A DNA stretch of 63,660 nt from JBAXXL01 sp038206725 (lineage in GTDB: Bacteria; Bacteroidota; Ignavibacteria; Kapaibacteriales; UBA2268), in NCBI GenBank assembly GCA_038206725.1, contig JBBRAO010000016.1, positions 1 to 63,660 of the forward strand, read 5' to 3'. A program made the translations under genes and the position numbers. This document shows positions 1-7,541 of this stretch, one piece after another (the stretch's first letter is position 1; every line of letters begins with the position of its first letter). The notes under the pieces were generated by a model that saw only the letters and a program-made list of their open reading frames with translations, had not been told where the DNA came from and searched no databases.

Positions 1-49
1 TTTGCGGAGAATAAGCCCTCTAATCTCCGCATAATTTGCGGAGAATATG
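1..49. repeat. Duplicated TTTGCGGAGAATA leader with a hairpin
   Basis: The 13-mer TTTGCGGAGAATA occurs at 1-13 and 35-47 and again at 637-649, where it carries the ribosome binding site of the Fic gene. The second copy runs into an ATG at 47-49, much as the third runs into the Fic ATG. Between copies one and two, TCTCCGCA (24-31) pairs with TGCGGAGA (37-44) around a 5-nt loop. The copies look like decayed duplicates of a gene leader, perhaps from an array of related genes upstream of the window. This is inference. Confidence 0.6.
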
Positions 50-139
50 TATTTTTATTGGAAAATTTATTTTTATTTAGTTAATTTTGAGCTACAGATG
101 AATATGTTTTAAACGAAATAAATATATTTGGCATAAACA

Positions 140-650
140 ATGAGTAAAAGCAATCTTAAATTATCAAGTTTATTTGTTCTTGATATTAAAAACATCATAA
201 ATGAATCACGAGTTCAAGCTGTACGAAGCATTGAATTTTATAGAGTTCTAATGTATTGGACATTGGGTGAGAGGATTTTTAATGAAGAACAGCAAGGTAA
301 AGAGCGTGCGGATTATGGAACGTACCTAATTAAAAATCTGGCTATAGAGATTGAACCGGAGTTTGGAAGCGGCTTTTCTCATAGACAGTTAGAGCGTAGT
401 CGCCAATTTTACCGCACTTATTCAATTGCGTCCGCACTGCGGACGCAATTGAATTGGACACAATATCGCTTATTATTACGCATTGATAATGAAGATAAGC
501 GAGAGTTTTACGAACTTGAATCCGTAAAAAATATGTGGACCGGACGCGAGTTGGAACGGCAAATATCAACTCTATTTGCCAACAGAAAAACAACTTCTCA
601 ATGAGCTTAAAAAGGAAATAATTTTAAACGATATTATTTGCGGAGAATAA
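140..650 (+). pseudogene. DUF1016/YhcG nuclease remnant with internal deletion
   Basis: The first ~143 residues match the DUF1016 N-terminal domain of YhcG-type PDDEXK nucleases (LGERIFNEEQQGKERADYG, FSHRQLERSRQFY, LNWTQYRLLLRI, WTGRELERQI). Family members are usually about 330-380 residues with a C-terminal PDDEXK nuclease fold. Here the frame closes after 154 residues with an unrelated tail (STLFANRKTTSQ). The +1-shifted frame from 561 reads KYQLYLPTEKQLLNELKKEI, which is the recognisable extreme C-terminus of the same family, and stops at 648-650. The nuclease core has therefore been deleted and the ends joined out of frame near 560-575. A truncated 154-residue protein (140-604) could still be made but would lack the catalytic fold. 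The remnant ends just ahead of fic. Confidence 0.85.
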
Positions 651-652
651 AT

Positions 653-1759
653 ATGTACATATATAAAAATAAAGACTGGCCCGTATTTTCTTGGGATAAT
701 AGTTCCTTATTAACTATATTAGGAAAAGTAAGAAATTTGCAAGGGAGATTGATTGGTCAAATGCAAAATTTGGGTTTTGATGTACAAAATAACGCATTAT
801 TAGAAACTTTGACATTGGATGTGATAAAAACAACTGAAATAGAAGGCGAAACTCTAAATTCCGACCAAGTTCGTTCATCAATCGCAAAACGTTTAGGAAT
901 GGATATTTCCGGCTTGGTTGAATCGGATAGAAATGTTGATGGAATCGTTGATTTGATGATGGATGCTATACAGCATTATGATAAGCCGCTTTCTTCAGAT
1001 AGGTTATTCGATTGGCATTCAGGATTATTCCCAACGGGTAGAACGAGTATTTTTAAAATCACTGTTGGTGATTGGCGTAAAGATTCAACAGGTCCTATGC
1101 AAGTAGTCTCGGGAGCCCTAGGAAAAGAAATAGTACATTTTCAAGCACCTGATTCATCGTTGATTCATAAGGAAATGGATAAGTTCATTGATTGGTTTAA
1201 TTCGAACGACACTTTAGAGCCAATTATTAAAGCCGGATTAGCTCATTTATGGTTTATAACTATTCATCCTTTTGATGATGGTAACGGTCGTATAGCGCGT
1301 GCTTTAACGGATATGTTATTAGCTCGGTCCGATGGAAATAATCAAAGATTTTACAGCTTATCTTCTCAAATAAGATTAGAGCGAAAGGCTTATTATGATA
1401 TACTTGAAAGTACGCAAAAAAGTGTTTTAGATGTTACGGAATGGCTTGTATGGTTTTTAAATTGTCTTTATAACGCGCTAAATTCGTCGGATGCGATATT
1501 GGCTAAAGTGTTACATAAAGCCAAATTCTTACAACAAAATTCATCCACAATATTCAATAGTCGCCAAAAGTTTATGATTAATAAATTGTTGGATGGCTTC
1601 GAAGGTAACTTATCTTCTACAAAATGGGCAAAAATATCAAAATGTTCGCAAGATACCGCTTTAAGAGATATTCAGGATTTAATCAACAAAAATATCCTTC
1701 GTAAATCGCAGACCGGCGGAAGAAGCACCAATTACGAATTAATTGAAATTTTGACATAA
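653..1759 (+). CDS. Fic/DOC family protein (probable AMP transferase) with N-terminal inhibitory helix
   Basis: This 368-residue protein likely transfers AMP or another nucleotide moiety from a nucleotide cofactor onto target proteins in the cytoplasm. A DUF4172-like N-terminus comes first and contains TTEIEGE near residue 60, fitting the (S/T)xxxE(G/N) self-inhibitory motif. The Fic core has HPFDDGNGRIAR near residue 205, with catalytic His and the intact anion-binding loop. The last ~80 residues look like a winged helix (TKWAKISKCSQDTALRDIQDL). Start chosen at ATG 653, with GGAG at 642-645; an upstream in-frame TTG at 638 would put the leader inside the protein. It follows the broken DUF1016 gene, an accessory context common for Fic proteins. 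Active-site residues are intact. Confidence 0.92.
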   Translation: MYIYKNKDWPVFSWDNSSLLTILGKVRNLQGRLIGQMQNLGFDVQNNALLETLTLDVIKTTEIEGETLNSDQVRSSIAKRLGMDISGLVESDRNVDGIVDLMMDAIQHYDKPLSSDRLFDWHSGLFPTGRTSIFKITVGDWRKDSTGPMQVVSGALGKEIVHFQAPDSSLIHKEMDKFIDWFNSNDTLEPIIKAGLAHLWFITIHPFDDGNGRIARALTDMLLARSDGNNQRFYSLSSQIRLERKAYYDILESTQKSVLDVTEWLVWFLNCLYNALNSSDAILAKVLHKAKFLQQNSSTIFNSRQKFMINKLLDGFEGNLSSTKWAKISKCSQDTALRDIQDLINKNILRKSQTGGRSTNYELIEILT

Positions 1760-1781
1760 GATGTGGGCAATAAAAATATAT

Positions 1782-1801
1782 CCACGACTTGAAAGTCGTG
1801 G
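1782..1801. repeat. Short palindrome CCACGACTTGAAAGTCGTGG
   Basis: A perfect 9+9 inverted repeat (CCACGACTT/AAGTCGTGG) with a 2-nt centre lies 22 bp after the fic stop. There is no T-tract, so it is not an ordinary intrinsic terminator. It resembles a short dispersed palindromic repeat. No second copy was found in this window. Confidence 0.6.
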
Positions 1802-1847
1802 CAACTGAAGTTTGGATTTCGACTAACTCTCGATGACCGTATCTTCC

Positions 1848-1988
1848 CTAATCCCTTCTTTCTATCATCACATCTTCTAAATCTTCGTTTTCGTTATATT
1901 CTTCTATATGGGCGATGCCGGATTGCTGGATGTGTTGGGATTTTGTTTCGTCGCTAACGTCAATAATAATTTCGGTTTCGGGATATAT
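1848..1988 (-). pseudogene. Possible small gene remnant without a start codon
   Basis: On the minus strand a 46-codon frame rich in acidic residues (ending EEYNENEDLEDVMIERRD) is open between an upstream stop and TAG at 1848-1850. It is preceded by a good AAGGAGAGG ribosome-binding-like sequence, but no ATG, GTG or TTG lies at the right distance; ATA or ATT codons sit there instead. The amino acid composition looks coding. It may be a gene end that lost its start, or chance. The family is not recognised. The rest of 1760-2029 shows no other gene. Confidence 0.3.
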
Positions 1989-2029
1989 TTATTCCTCTCC
2001 TTATTTACATCTTCCCCACCCGGTCGTCC

Positions 2030-2058
2030 AAAAAAAAGGGTGTATTCAATACGCCCTT
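2030..2058 (-). terminator. Intrinsic terminator of the ChaN-M1 fusion gene
   Basis: Read on the minus strand, AAGGGCGTATT pairs with AATACACCCTT (one wobble pair) and is followed by a run of eight T. It begins 27 bp past the stop codon of the gene at 2086-5067. Confidence 0.8.
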
Positions 2059-2085
2059 CTATTTATAATACAATATAAATTAAAT

Positions 2086-5067
2086 TTATCTTCCGAAATA
2101 ATATTCTAATTGTCCTCTATTCATCATAGTTGGGAAAATTTCCATTTGGCTGAGAGGTTTTCCGGGTTTTGCTTTACTCAAAAGAACCATCGAATATGTT
2201 TGATAGTGGAACAAGCGACGGAATTGATCAACCGAATCGAAACCACTGCAATATATAATAGAAAGATATTTTTCAGGGTTTTTCGGATTAGCGCAATTCA
2301 ACAGCATCATATTTCCTTCCGCAGGCATCCTTAATTCCCTTATCTGAATCTCTGGACCCACTATATTTATTCCTTGTGGATACTTATTGACCATCTCTTT
2401 GTAAAAACTATTGTTCGTTATATCACCCAAAACGATAATTGATCTCGTTATCCAATCCTCCGCTTTTACATCGTCAATTGATTTGGCATCCATAGTATAA
2501 TCGCTTTCTTTGACCATCTTCGCAAACTCTTGAGCTATAGCATAGTCCTTTGAAGTTTTCGACGGTAATATCAATAGCGGATTATCGCCCAATGTTAAAC
2601 TGAAGCTATAAGGAATCTCCCATTTGTTCAATCTTCTCAAACATTGGTAATCCGGGTCAACTACAACCGAAGAAACTCTTGCCCCTGCTTTGAAGCCAAA
2701 TTTATTTACCGAGTCAGTAATAATACAATTTTGCCTAACTTCACCATTATCGGTTACAATCTTTACAGGAACAGACATATAATATTTCAGATCCTGGTTA
2801 ACTTCAAATGACAAAGAATCGCCGGTTAATTTGACGTTATCGAGTTTTAGCTTTGGAATTGCTGTGTTGTTTAGGTATTGGTCGAATATTTGATCAACGG
2901 GCACATTAGAGCCATCCATTTGGCCAGCCATCGAGAAGTTCAAAAGCAAACTCATCCAAGAAGCGCGTCTTCCTTTGTATTTTTTCGCAAAACCCTTCAT
3001 CACTTTAAAGAATTTTTCGTCGCCCATAGATTTAAGCAATTCATAAAACAAAAATCCACCTTTTTGATAACCAATTACGGCATCGTTTGTGTTTTTTTGT
3101 GATTCAAATTTCCCAAGTGGGTAATTATCTTTTTCCCGTAAAGATTCCATTGATAGCAATGCTTTCTTTCTCCAGTCCAAAGCGGCGTCGGGTTTATTTG
3201 CCAAAACATTATAATAGTAATTTGTAGAGAATGTAGTTAAACCTTCGCACCAATTGCCTGCTGAATAATTAACATAAATGCTATTACCCCAGTAATTATG
3301 TACAAATTCGTGAGCTAAAGAACCCGGAGCTAAAACAACCCAAGGCAAAGCCATAAGTTTATTCGATAACAAAGTATAGCCCGGCATTCCAAAACCTGAA
3401 GCAAAAAAGTTCTCTATAATTTTAAATGATGAATATGGGTATGGACCGAAAAGTCCGGTATAATATTTATAATATTCAATCGAGGCATTCAAAAATGTTT
3501 TTGCTGAAGGAGTAGGAGCAAATGTGTAAACGCTGAATGTTTTGCCGTCATAAACAGTATCTATACTCATATAACGCCCACCGACTAAAATCATATCATC
3601 CGTGGGTAATTCGGATTTGTAATTATAAACCGCGGTTTCACCTTCGACAACAGTCGAAACCAAAGTGCCCGAAGTGAGTATTTTAAGTTCTTTTGGCACT
3701 GAAACAGCGATTTCAAAATCAGCTAGGTCTTTATCGGCTTGTGGGAAATAACTTCCACCCGGAAGATATATACCGTCGCCGGCAGAATCAGCTATTATAC
3801 CCGGTGTATTTGAATGCTTCTGATTGAGTAGAAGAACATTAGGCGAATGGTTGACTATTCCGCTAAATTTTATATTGAACTCGGAGATTTCACCTTTTTT
3901 CGGTTTAATCGTAATTTCCTGATACATACTATCTGATGTTGCCTTAAAATCAATTTGTCCGTCCGGCGAAGTAATACTCTCAATTTTAAGATCCTTTAAC
4001 AAACCAAAAGTTGCGGATTTCGTAATAGGATTTTTGAATCTAAAGTTATCGGTTCCTTCTATACTATGTTTCTTTGGGTTTAGATTGATTTTTATTTTAT
4101 GACTGCTTATAAAGTTTTCGTTTAAAGCACCGCCCATTCCTGCAACAGAGCCCGCACTAATTTCATGCTGAATATTCTCTAAAACTATTAGATAATCGCC
4201 CTCACCTTTATTTTTTTTATCGTACTCAGGTTTGGCTCCCGATTCAACGTAAACCGGTGCGATAACAGCGATTTTGGCTGATTTGTCTCTATCCATAACT
4301 TTTTGAACAGTACCAAGGTAGCTGTTAGAATGGAAATCACCGTTGAAGTGAACTGTTTTCCAACCTTTGTTTTTGTTCATAAAGTCAACAATGCTCTCTC
4401 CCATTGTTTCATCTTTTATAACTTGTGCTCCATAATACAAATATAAAGTATTTTCCAGATTAGCTGATACAGGGGCGTTCGCATCCATTCCCATATTACC
4501 TTTCATTGTATTATAGAAATTCGTCATATAGATATCTTCTTTTATCTGCATTTTGGATGCGATAAAAGCTCTTTCTTCTTTTGGCAATTTTTCAATCCCC
4601 GTCCAACCGTCGCTTGAGTAAACCGAGGCGTATTTTCGAGGTATGTTTGCGGCAATCACCGGAGCTTTGTTAGCTTTTGCTAACTCTACTAATGGTTTAT
4701 AGAATTTCAGATAATCAGGCCAAGGACGGCTGTTTATAATTAACTCTTCTTCCGAAATTTTTCCGGCTAAGTAGTTATCCATAATTGGTTGAACATCGCG
4801 CTCGAACATTTCCAACGAAACAGCAATTTTGCTATTTAATTTGTACAATTCTTGAAGATATTCTTTTTGGAGATTATGTATAATAGAATCGTCGTGAAAT
4901 TCTCCAAAGAAAATAATATCCTTTTTTATTGATTTCTCGGCTAATTCTTTCATTGTGATTTTTTTTCCTGTCGCCGTTTCGTAAATAGCGTACTGCCGCT
5001 CAGCAAACACATTAGTGCTAACTATTGCTAATAGCATTATAACAAAAATTATTAGAGTTTTTTTCAT
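2086..5067 (-). CDS. Exported ChaN-like (DUF399) / M1 metallopeptidase fusion
   Basis: A 993-residue protein with an N-terminal signal peptide (MKKTLIIFVIMLLAIVSTNVFA). Residues about 30-300 match the ChaN/Cofac_haem_bdg (DUF399) domain: IIFFGEFHDD, AVSLEMFERDVQP, and VHFNGDFHSNSYLG. From roughly residue 340 an M1 aminopeptidase-like part follows. It has a complete zinc site HEFVH (586-590) and Glu609 after 18 residues (HExxH-x18-E), with WCEGLTTF around the third ligand. A long C-terminal region (about 720-993) has beta-rich and alpha/beta character. It probably acts in the periplasm or at the surface as a zinc peptidase; a haem or iron role is inferred only from the ChaN family. The gene stands alone with its own terminator. 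The fusion is unusual, and both active regions look intact. Confidence 0.88.
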   Translation of the reverse strand: MKKTLIIFVIMLLAIVSTNVFAERQYAIYETATGKKITMKELAEKSIKKDIIFFGEFHDDSIIHNLQKEYLQELYKLNSKIAVSLEMFERDVQPIMDNYLAGKISEEELIINSRPWPDYLKFYKPLVELAKANKAPVIAANIPRKYASVYSSDGWTGIEKLPKEERAFIASKMQIKEDIYMTNFYNTMKGNMGMDANAPVSANLENTLYLYYGAQVIKDETMGESIVDFMNKNKGWKTVHFNGDFHSNSYLGTVQKVMDRDKSAKIAVIAPVYVESGAKPEYDKKNKGEGDYLIVLENIQHEISAGSVAGMGGALNENFISSHKIKINLNPKKHSIEGTDNFRFKNPITKSATFGLLKDLKIESITSPDGQIDFKATSDSMYQEITIKPKKGEISEFNIKFSGIVNHSPNVLLLNQKHSNTPGIIADSAGDGIYLPGGSYFPQADKDLADFEIAVSVPKELKILTSGTLVSTVVEGETAVYNYKSELPTDDMILVGGRYMSIDTVYDGKTFSVYTFAPTPSAKTFLNASIEYYKYYTGLFGPYPYSSFKIIENFFASGFGMPGYTLLSNKLMALPWVVLAPGSLAHEFVHNYWGNSIYVNYSAGNWCEGLTTFSTNYYYNVLANKPDAALDWRKKALLSMESLREKDNYPLGKFESQKNTNDAVIGYQKGGFLFYELLKSMGDEKFFKVMKGFAKKYKGRRASWMSLLLNFSMAGQMDGSNVPVDQIFDQYLNNTAIPKLKLDNVKLTGDSLSFEVNQDLKYYMSVPVKIVTDNGEVRQNCIITDSVNKFGFKAGARVSSVVVDPDYQCLRRLNKWEIPYSFSLTLGDNPLLILPSKTSKDYAIAQEFAKMVKESDYTMDAKSIDDVKAEDWITRSIIVLGDITNNSFYKEMVNKYPQGINIVGPEIQIRELRMPAEGNMMLLNCANPKNPEKYLSIIYCSGFDSVDQFRRLFHYQTYSMVLLSKAKPGKPLSQMEIFPTMMNRGQLEYYFGR

Positions 5068-5152
5068 AAATTCCCTTTATTATATATATTATTCATATTT
5101 TTATAAATGCAAATTACTAATATTGTGAAGATTGACCAAATCTATAAAATGA

Positions 5153-5587
5153 TTAAATTGTATTCTTGTACACAACATAAGTTTTGGCAATCTTATCGCC
5201 AATGCGTTGTTTTTCTTTCGATATAACTATACTGAAAATACCTATTAAATTTAAAAACGGCAAGCCATCAACCAATCGGCAGGCATTCCTCATTATACTC
5301 TGCTCGATTGTGATTTTTCCAAATTCATCATTTGTTACTCGAAGCCCAAGCAAAAGTTTACCAATCGTTCCGCCTAAAAACGCCTCTAAAAGAATGAGAT
5401 ATAAGAATATGACAGCTAGAAAAATACCGCACATAGGGTCAAAAATACCCCACAAGTGGTCTTGCATTGTCATTACCCAAGTTCCTTTAACGATATAGGT
5501 GGTGGGGAAAAAGAATATACTCCATAAGATCAAATCCAATATAGAAGCCAAAAAACGAATCCATAAACCAGCAAATTTAACTTTCAT
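5153..5587 (-). CDS. RDD family membrane protein
   Basis: A 144-residue inner-membrane protein. The RDD signature is at the N-terminus (AGLWIRFLASILDLILW), with three to four hydrophobic segments (about residues 8-30, 52-72, 115-132) and the family's GGTIGKLLLGLRV loop before DEFGKITIEQSIMRN. The family has no single known function; proposed roles include transport and membrane stress tolerance. It lies in the same direction as, and upstream of, the ChaN-M1 gene, 85 bp away. An umuD-side terminator upstream of it suggests its own promoter. Length is typical for the family. Confidence 0.85.
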   Translation of the reverse strand: MKVKFAGLWIRFLASILDLILWSIFFFPTTYIVKGTWVMTMQDHLWGIFDPMCGIFLAVIFLYLILLEAFLGGTIGKLLLGLRVTNDEFGKITIEQSIMRNACRLVDGLPFLNLIGIFSIVISKEKQRIGDKIAKTYVVYKNTI

Positions 5588-5663
5588 TCAACACCTCGGA
5601 TTAATTATTAATTTTATTAAAAAGACACCCTCTAGAACTTCTAAAATACAAAAAAAATTAGGC

Positions 5664-5701
5664 AAAAAAATTCCGCTGAGGCGGGGGAGGCAACAGCGGA
5701 A
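5664..5701 (-). terminator. Intrinsic terminator of the S24/UmuD-like gene
   Basis: On the minus strand TTCCGCTG (5701-5694) pairs with CAGCGGAA (5678-5671) around a 15-nt C-rich loop and runs into TTTTTTT. It lies 27 bp past the stop of the gene at 5729-6070. Confidence 0.85.
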
Positions 5702-5728
5702 ACCAAGCAATGGGGCGTATCATCCCTG

Positions 5729-6070
5729 CTATGCTTTGGAGGGCAATTCTTTAATACTCGAAAGAACTTTTCCTAAGAAATTTATTTTATTGATTTTATT
5801 AATCAGTAATGGCTTATATTCCGGATTTTCGGAGATTAACTTAATGGTATTCCTATAGAAATAGACTCTTTTAACTAATAAATAGCCATCGAATCCAATA
5901 ACCGCAATTTCCCCATTTTTCGGCTTAATTACAGAAGAAACCAATAGATAATCACCGCTTTCTATACCGGCGTTAATCATAGAATCTCCCCTAACCTTAA
6001 AAAGGGAATTGGCTTTGGAGATGTTTTCAAAGCCAGTTGTTTTAGAAATATCATCTATTGTTCTAAGCAT
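5729..6070 (-). CDS. S24/UmuD'-like serine peptidase domain protein
   Basis: A 113-residue protein consisting almost only of the LexA/UmuD S24 fold. The catalytic Ser30 is in VRGDSM and the catalytic Lys67 in LLVKRV. The 37-residue spacing equals that of E. coli UmuD Ser60-Lys97 (recalled family knowledge). The usual ~25-residue arm bearing the self-cleavage site is missing, so it resembles the already processed UmuD' form. Start taken at ATG 6070; GTG 6076 would add two residues. No umuC/polymerase gene lies beside it, and 5' is a long repeat-bearing intergenic region. A role in damage-tolerance regulation or in repressor cleavage is inferred from the fold. Confidence 0.8.
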   Translation of the reverse strand: MLRTIDDISKTTGFENISKANSLFKVRGDSMINAGIESGDYLLVSSVIKPKNGEIAVIGFDGYLLVKRVYFYRNTIKLISENPEYKPLLINKINKINFLGKVLSSIKELPSKA

Positions 6071-6162
6071 TTTCACTTTTGTTAATCTAAAAACAAATTA
6101 AAGCATATTTTATGCCAAAAGCAATTGAAGAGCTTATAAACTTCGCGTCAAGCCGAAATGCT

Positions 6163-6213
6163 TTCCAAAGCTCCCGCCTAACTTTCTCGTTCCAAAGCTC
6201 CCGCTTTGGAACG
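6163..6213. repeat. Direct TTCCAAAGCTCCCGC repeats ending in a hairpin
   Basis: TTCCAAAGCTCCCGC occurs at 6163-6177 and 6190-6204. The second copy is part of a 10-bp perfect inverted repeat: CGTTCCAAAG (6188-6197) pairs with CTTTGGAACG (6204-6213) around CTCCCG. There is no T-tract. It looks like a dispersed repeat element with one intact and one truncated unit. The surrounding stretch 6071-6440 holds nothing else that could be supported. Confidence 0.6.
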
Positions 6214-6444
6214 TATCTTTTGCCGAGCAACACAAAAAAGATAATAATAAAACGCCATTTCTTTCAGCTCTATAGGCTAATAAACTGAGGACTGATTATA
6301 AATGAGAAAGGAAGACGCTTATAAAAAACCTTATTTCCCATATTAACCTTAGTAGATTATCCGGAACTATAATCTTACGACCTTATTACCTGATTAACCG
6401 CAAAAAATATTTTACATTATTTTGTTAAATTTTCAAGAAAATTA

Positions 6445-6475
6445 TTTGCAGATTTAATAAATTTAACTAATTTTG
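6445..6475 (+). promoter_or_regulatory. Bacteroidota-type promoter TTTG-N19-TAATTTTG
   Basis: TTTG (6445-6448) is followed after 19 nt by TAATTTTG (6468-6475). This matches the -33/-7 consensus described for Bacteroidota housekeeping sigma factors. The predicted start near 6483 leaves about a 155-nt leader before the first clear gene at 6640. Within that leader a 13-codon frame (6595-6636, ATG to TAA, MPVICTPNELLME) could be a leader peptide or a remnant. Confidence 0.45.
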
Positions 6476-6639
6476 CATATAGTTTAATTATTGGAATTAA
6501 TTATTGGAATTTATATAGCTGATTTAGACACAATTTTTGATGATTTGATAGACATGAAAATCATTATTGAATAATCACTGAAAATGGATATTTTATGCCT
6601 GTCATTTGTACACCTAACGAATTATTAATGGAGTAAATT

Positions 6640-6840
6640 ATGTGGGAAGACCCAATTGTAGAAGAAGTTCGTCGTGTGCGCGAGGAACACGCGTTAAAAT
6701 TCAATTATAATATTGATGATATAATACGTGATTTGCAAAAGAAGCAAACGAAATTTGCAAACAAAGTCGTTTCTTACATTGATGGCGAATACGTAATCAT
6801 CGAAAAATCAGATTTTACAAAAGTAAATGCCAATTGTTAA
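6640..6840 (+). CDS. Small antitoxin-like protein
   Basis: A 66-residue protein beginning MWEDPIVEEVRRVREEHALKF, a pattern I recall from short proteins encoded next to toxin genes in cyanobacteria and other bacteria (weak recognition). The N-terminal half is a charged helix; the C-terminal half (FANKVVSYIDGEYVII) is short and beta-like. ATG 6640 follows GGAG at 6630-6633. A second short frame overlaps its last 14 nt, the arrangement of antitoxin followed by toxin. A DNA-binding or toxin-neutralising role is inferred from size and context only. Confidence 0.6.
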   Translation: MWEDPIVEEVRRVREEHALKFNYNIDDIIRDLQKKQTKFANKVVSYIDGEYVIIEKSDFTKVNANC

Positions 6841-6949
6841 TTTAATACTTAGGGAATATAATTACAAGAATAATTTGCATTCTCCTGTTTTATGGACACC
6901 TGACGAATTCCGTGAATATAAAATATGGATATTCGATAATAAATATTAG
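6827..6949 (+). CDS. Possible 40-residue ORF overlapping the antitoxin-like gene
   Basis: The frame starts at ATG 6827, inside the 3' end of the preceding gene, and ends with TAG at 6947-6949. It would encode 40 residues, including LHSPVLWTPDEFREYKIW. The phrase ACACCTGACGAATT resembles ACACCTAACGAATT at 6610-6623, so a small duplication may have occurred. It could be a truncated toxin or an untranslated remnant. The family is not recognised. Confidence 0.3.
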   Translation: MPIVNLILREYNYKNNLHSPVLWTPDEFREYKIWIFDNKY

Positions 6950-6972
6950 AACACCAAGGGAGGTGCTGTCGT

Positions 6973-7155
6973 ATGAATCAGAAGACATTTGATTGCGTTG
7001 AATTGCAAAGAAGTATTCGAAACAAATTGGTTAATGATTCCGATAATAATTTGGACAAATTCTTTTTATTACTTAATGAAAAGAAAAAGAATAGTATTGT
7101 ATATAAAAAATTAACCGATAGGTTAGAAAAAGAAAAACAGCTAAAAGCTGAATAG
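6973..7155 (+). CDS. Small hypothetical protein, antitoxin-like N-terminus
   Basis: A 60-residue, lysine-rich, helical protein (MNQKTFDCVELQRSIRNKL...). The start is supported by the strong AAGGGAGGTG at 6956-6965. The opening KTFDCVE resembles the start of short proteins often found beside toxin-antitoxin genes, but I cannot name the family. The first of two perfect 25-bp repeats begins at its stop codon, and the HigB-like toxin follows 26 bp later. It is probably part of the same accessory cluster. Function unknown. Confidence 0.55.
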   Translation: MNQKTFDCVELQRSIRNKLVNDSDNNLDKFFLLLNEKKKNSIVYKKLTDRLEKEKQLKAE

Positions 7156-7178
7156 AAATTTGAAATATTTGTAAGCGT
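7154..7178 (+). repeat. 25-bp direct repeat, left copy
   Basis: Perfect 25-bp direct repeat beginning AGAAATTTGAAATATTTG and ending GTAAGCGT; the second copy is at 7732-7756. The left copy overlaps the stop codon of the 60-residue gene and ends 3 bp before the toxin ATG. Weaker similarity continues upstream of both copies (GTTAGAAAAA followed by AGCT). Confidence 0.85.
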
Positions 7179-7181
7179 AAA

Positions 7182-7541
7182 ATGAACCAGAATTTGTATT
7201 TGTATAATTTTGCTAATTACGATGGCAAAATCGAAATGAATGACTTTTTAAATTCACTTGATTCTAAAGATCAAGCAAAAATCATCGCATATATGGACAA
7301 ATTAGTTGAATTGCTAAATATAAATAGTTTCCCGAACGAAAAATTATCAAAATATCTAAGGGACGGTATATTTGAATTAAGAGTAAATTTAAAAAATACG
7401 ACAACAAGGAATTTATATTTTTTTATGTCAGACAAAAACATTATTTTTACTCACGGTTTTATTAAAAAAACTGAGAAAACACCAAACTCAGAAATTGAAA
7501 AAGCTATTAAAGTGAAAGAATATTATAGGAGCAAAAAATGA
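7182..7541 (+). CDS. HigB/Gp49-like RelE-superfamily toxin
   Basis: A 119-residue protein matching the phage-derived Gp49-like/HigB family, which are RelE-fold mRNA interferases. Recognisable elements are the central KYLRDGIFELRVNLKNTTTRNLYFF core and IIFTHGFIKKTEKTPNSEIEKA, with FxKKT.KTP typical of the family. The last helix (AIKVKEYYRSKK) is also typical. Its stop overlaps the next gene by 4 nt (ATGA), the classic HigBA-style coupling with the toxin first. It probably cleaves ribosome-bound mRNA when unneutralised. The length is normal and no truncation is evident. Confidence 0.88.
   Translation: MNQNLYLYNFANYDGKIEMNDFLNSLDSKDQAKIIAYMDKLVELLNINSFPNEKLSKYLRDGIFELRVNLKNTTTRNLYFFMSDKNIIFTHGFIKKTEKTPNSEIEKAIKVKEYYRSKK

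Noticed and set aside
1980..2110. Plus-strand ORF of 64 codons (1915-2109)
   Set aside because: It crosses the terminator of the minus-strand ChaN-M1 gene, lacks a ribosome binding site and has no recognisable sequence.
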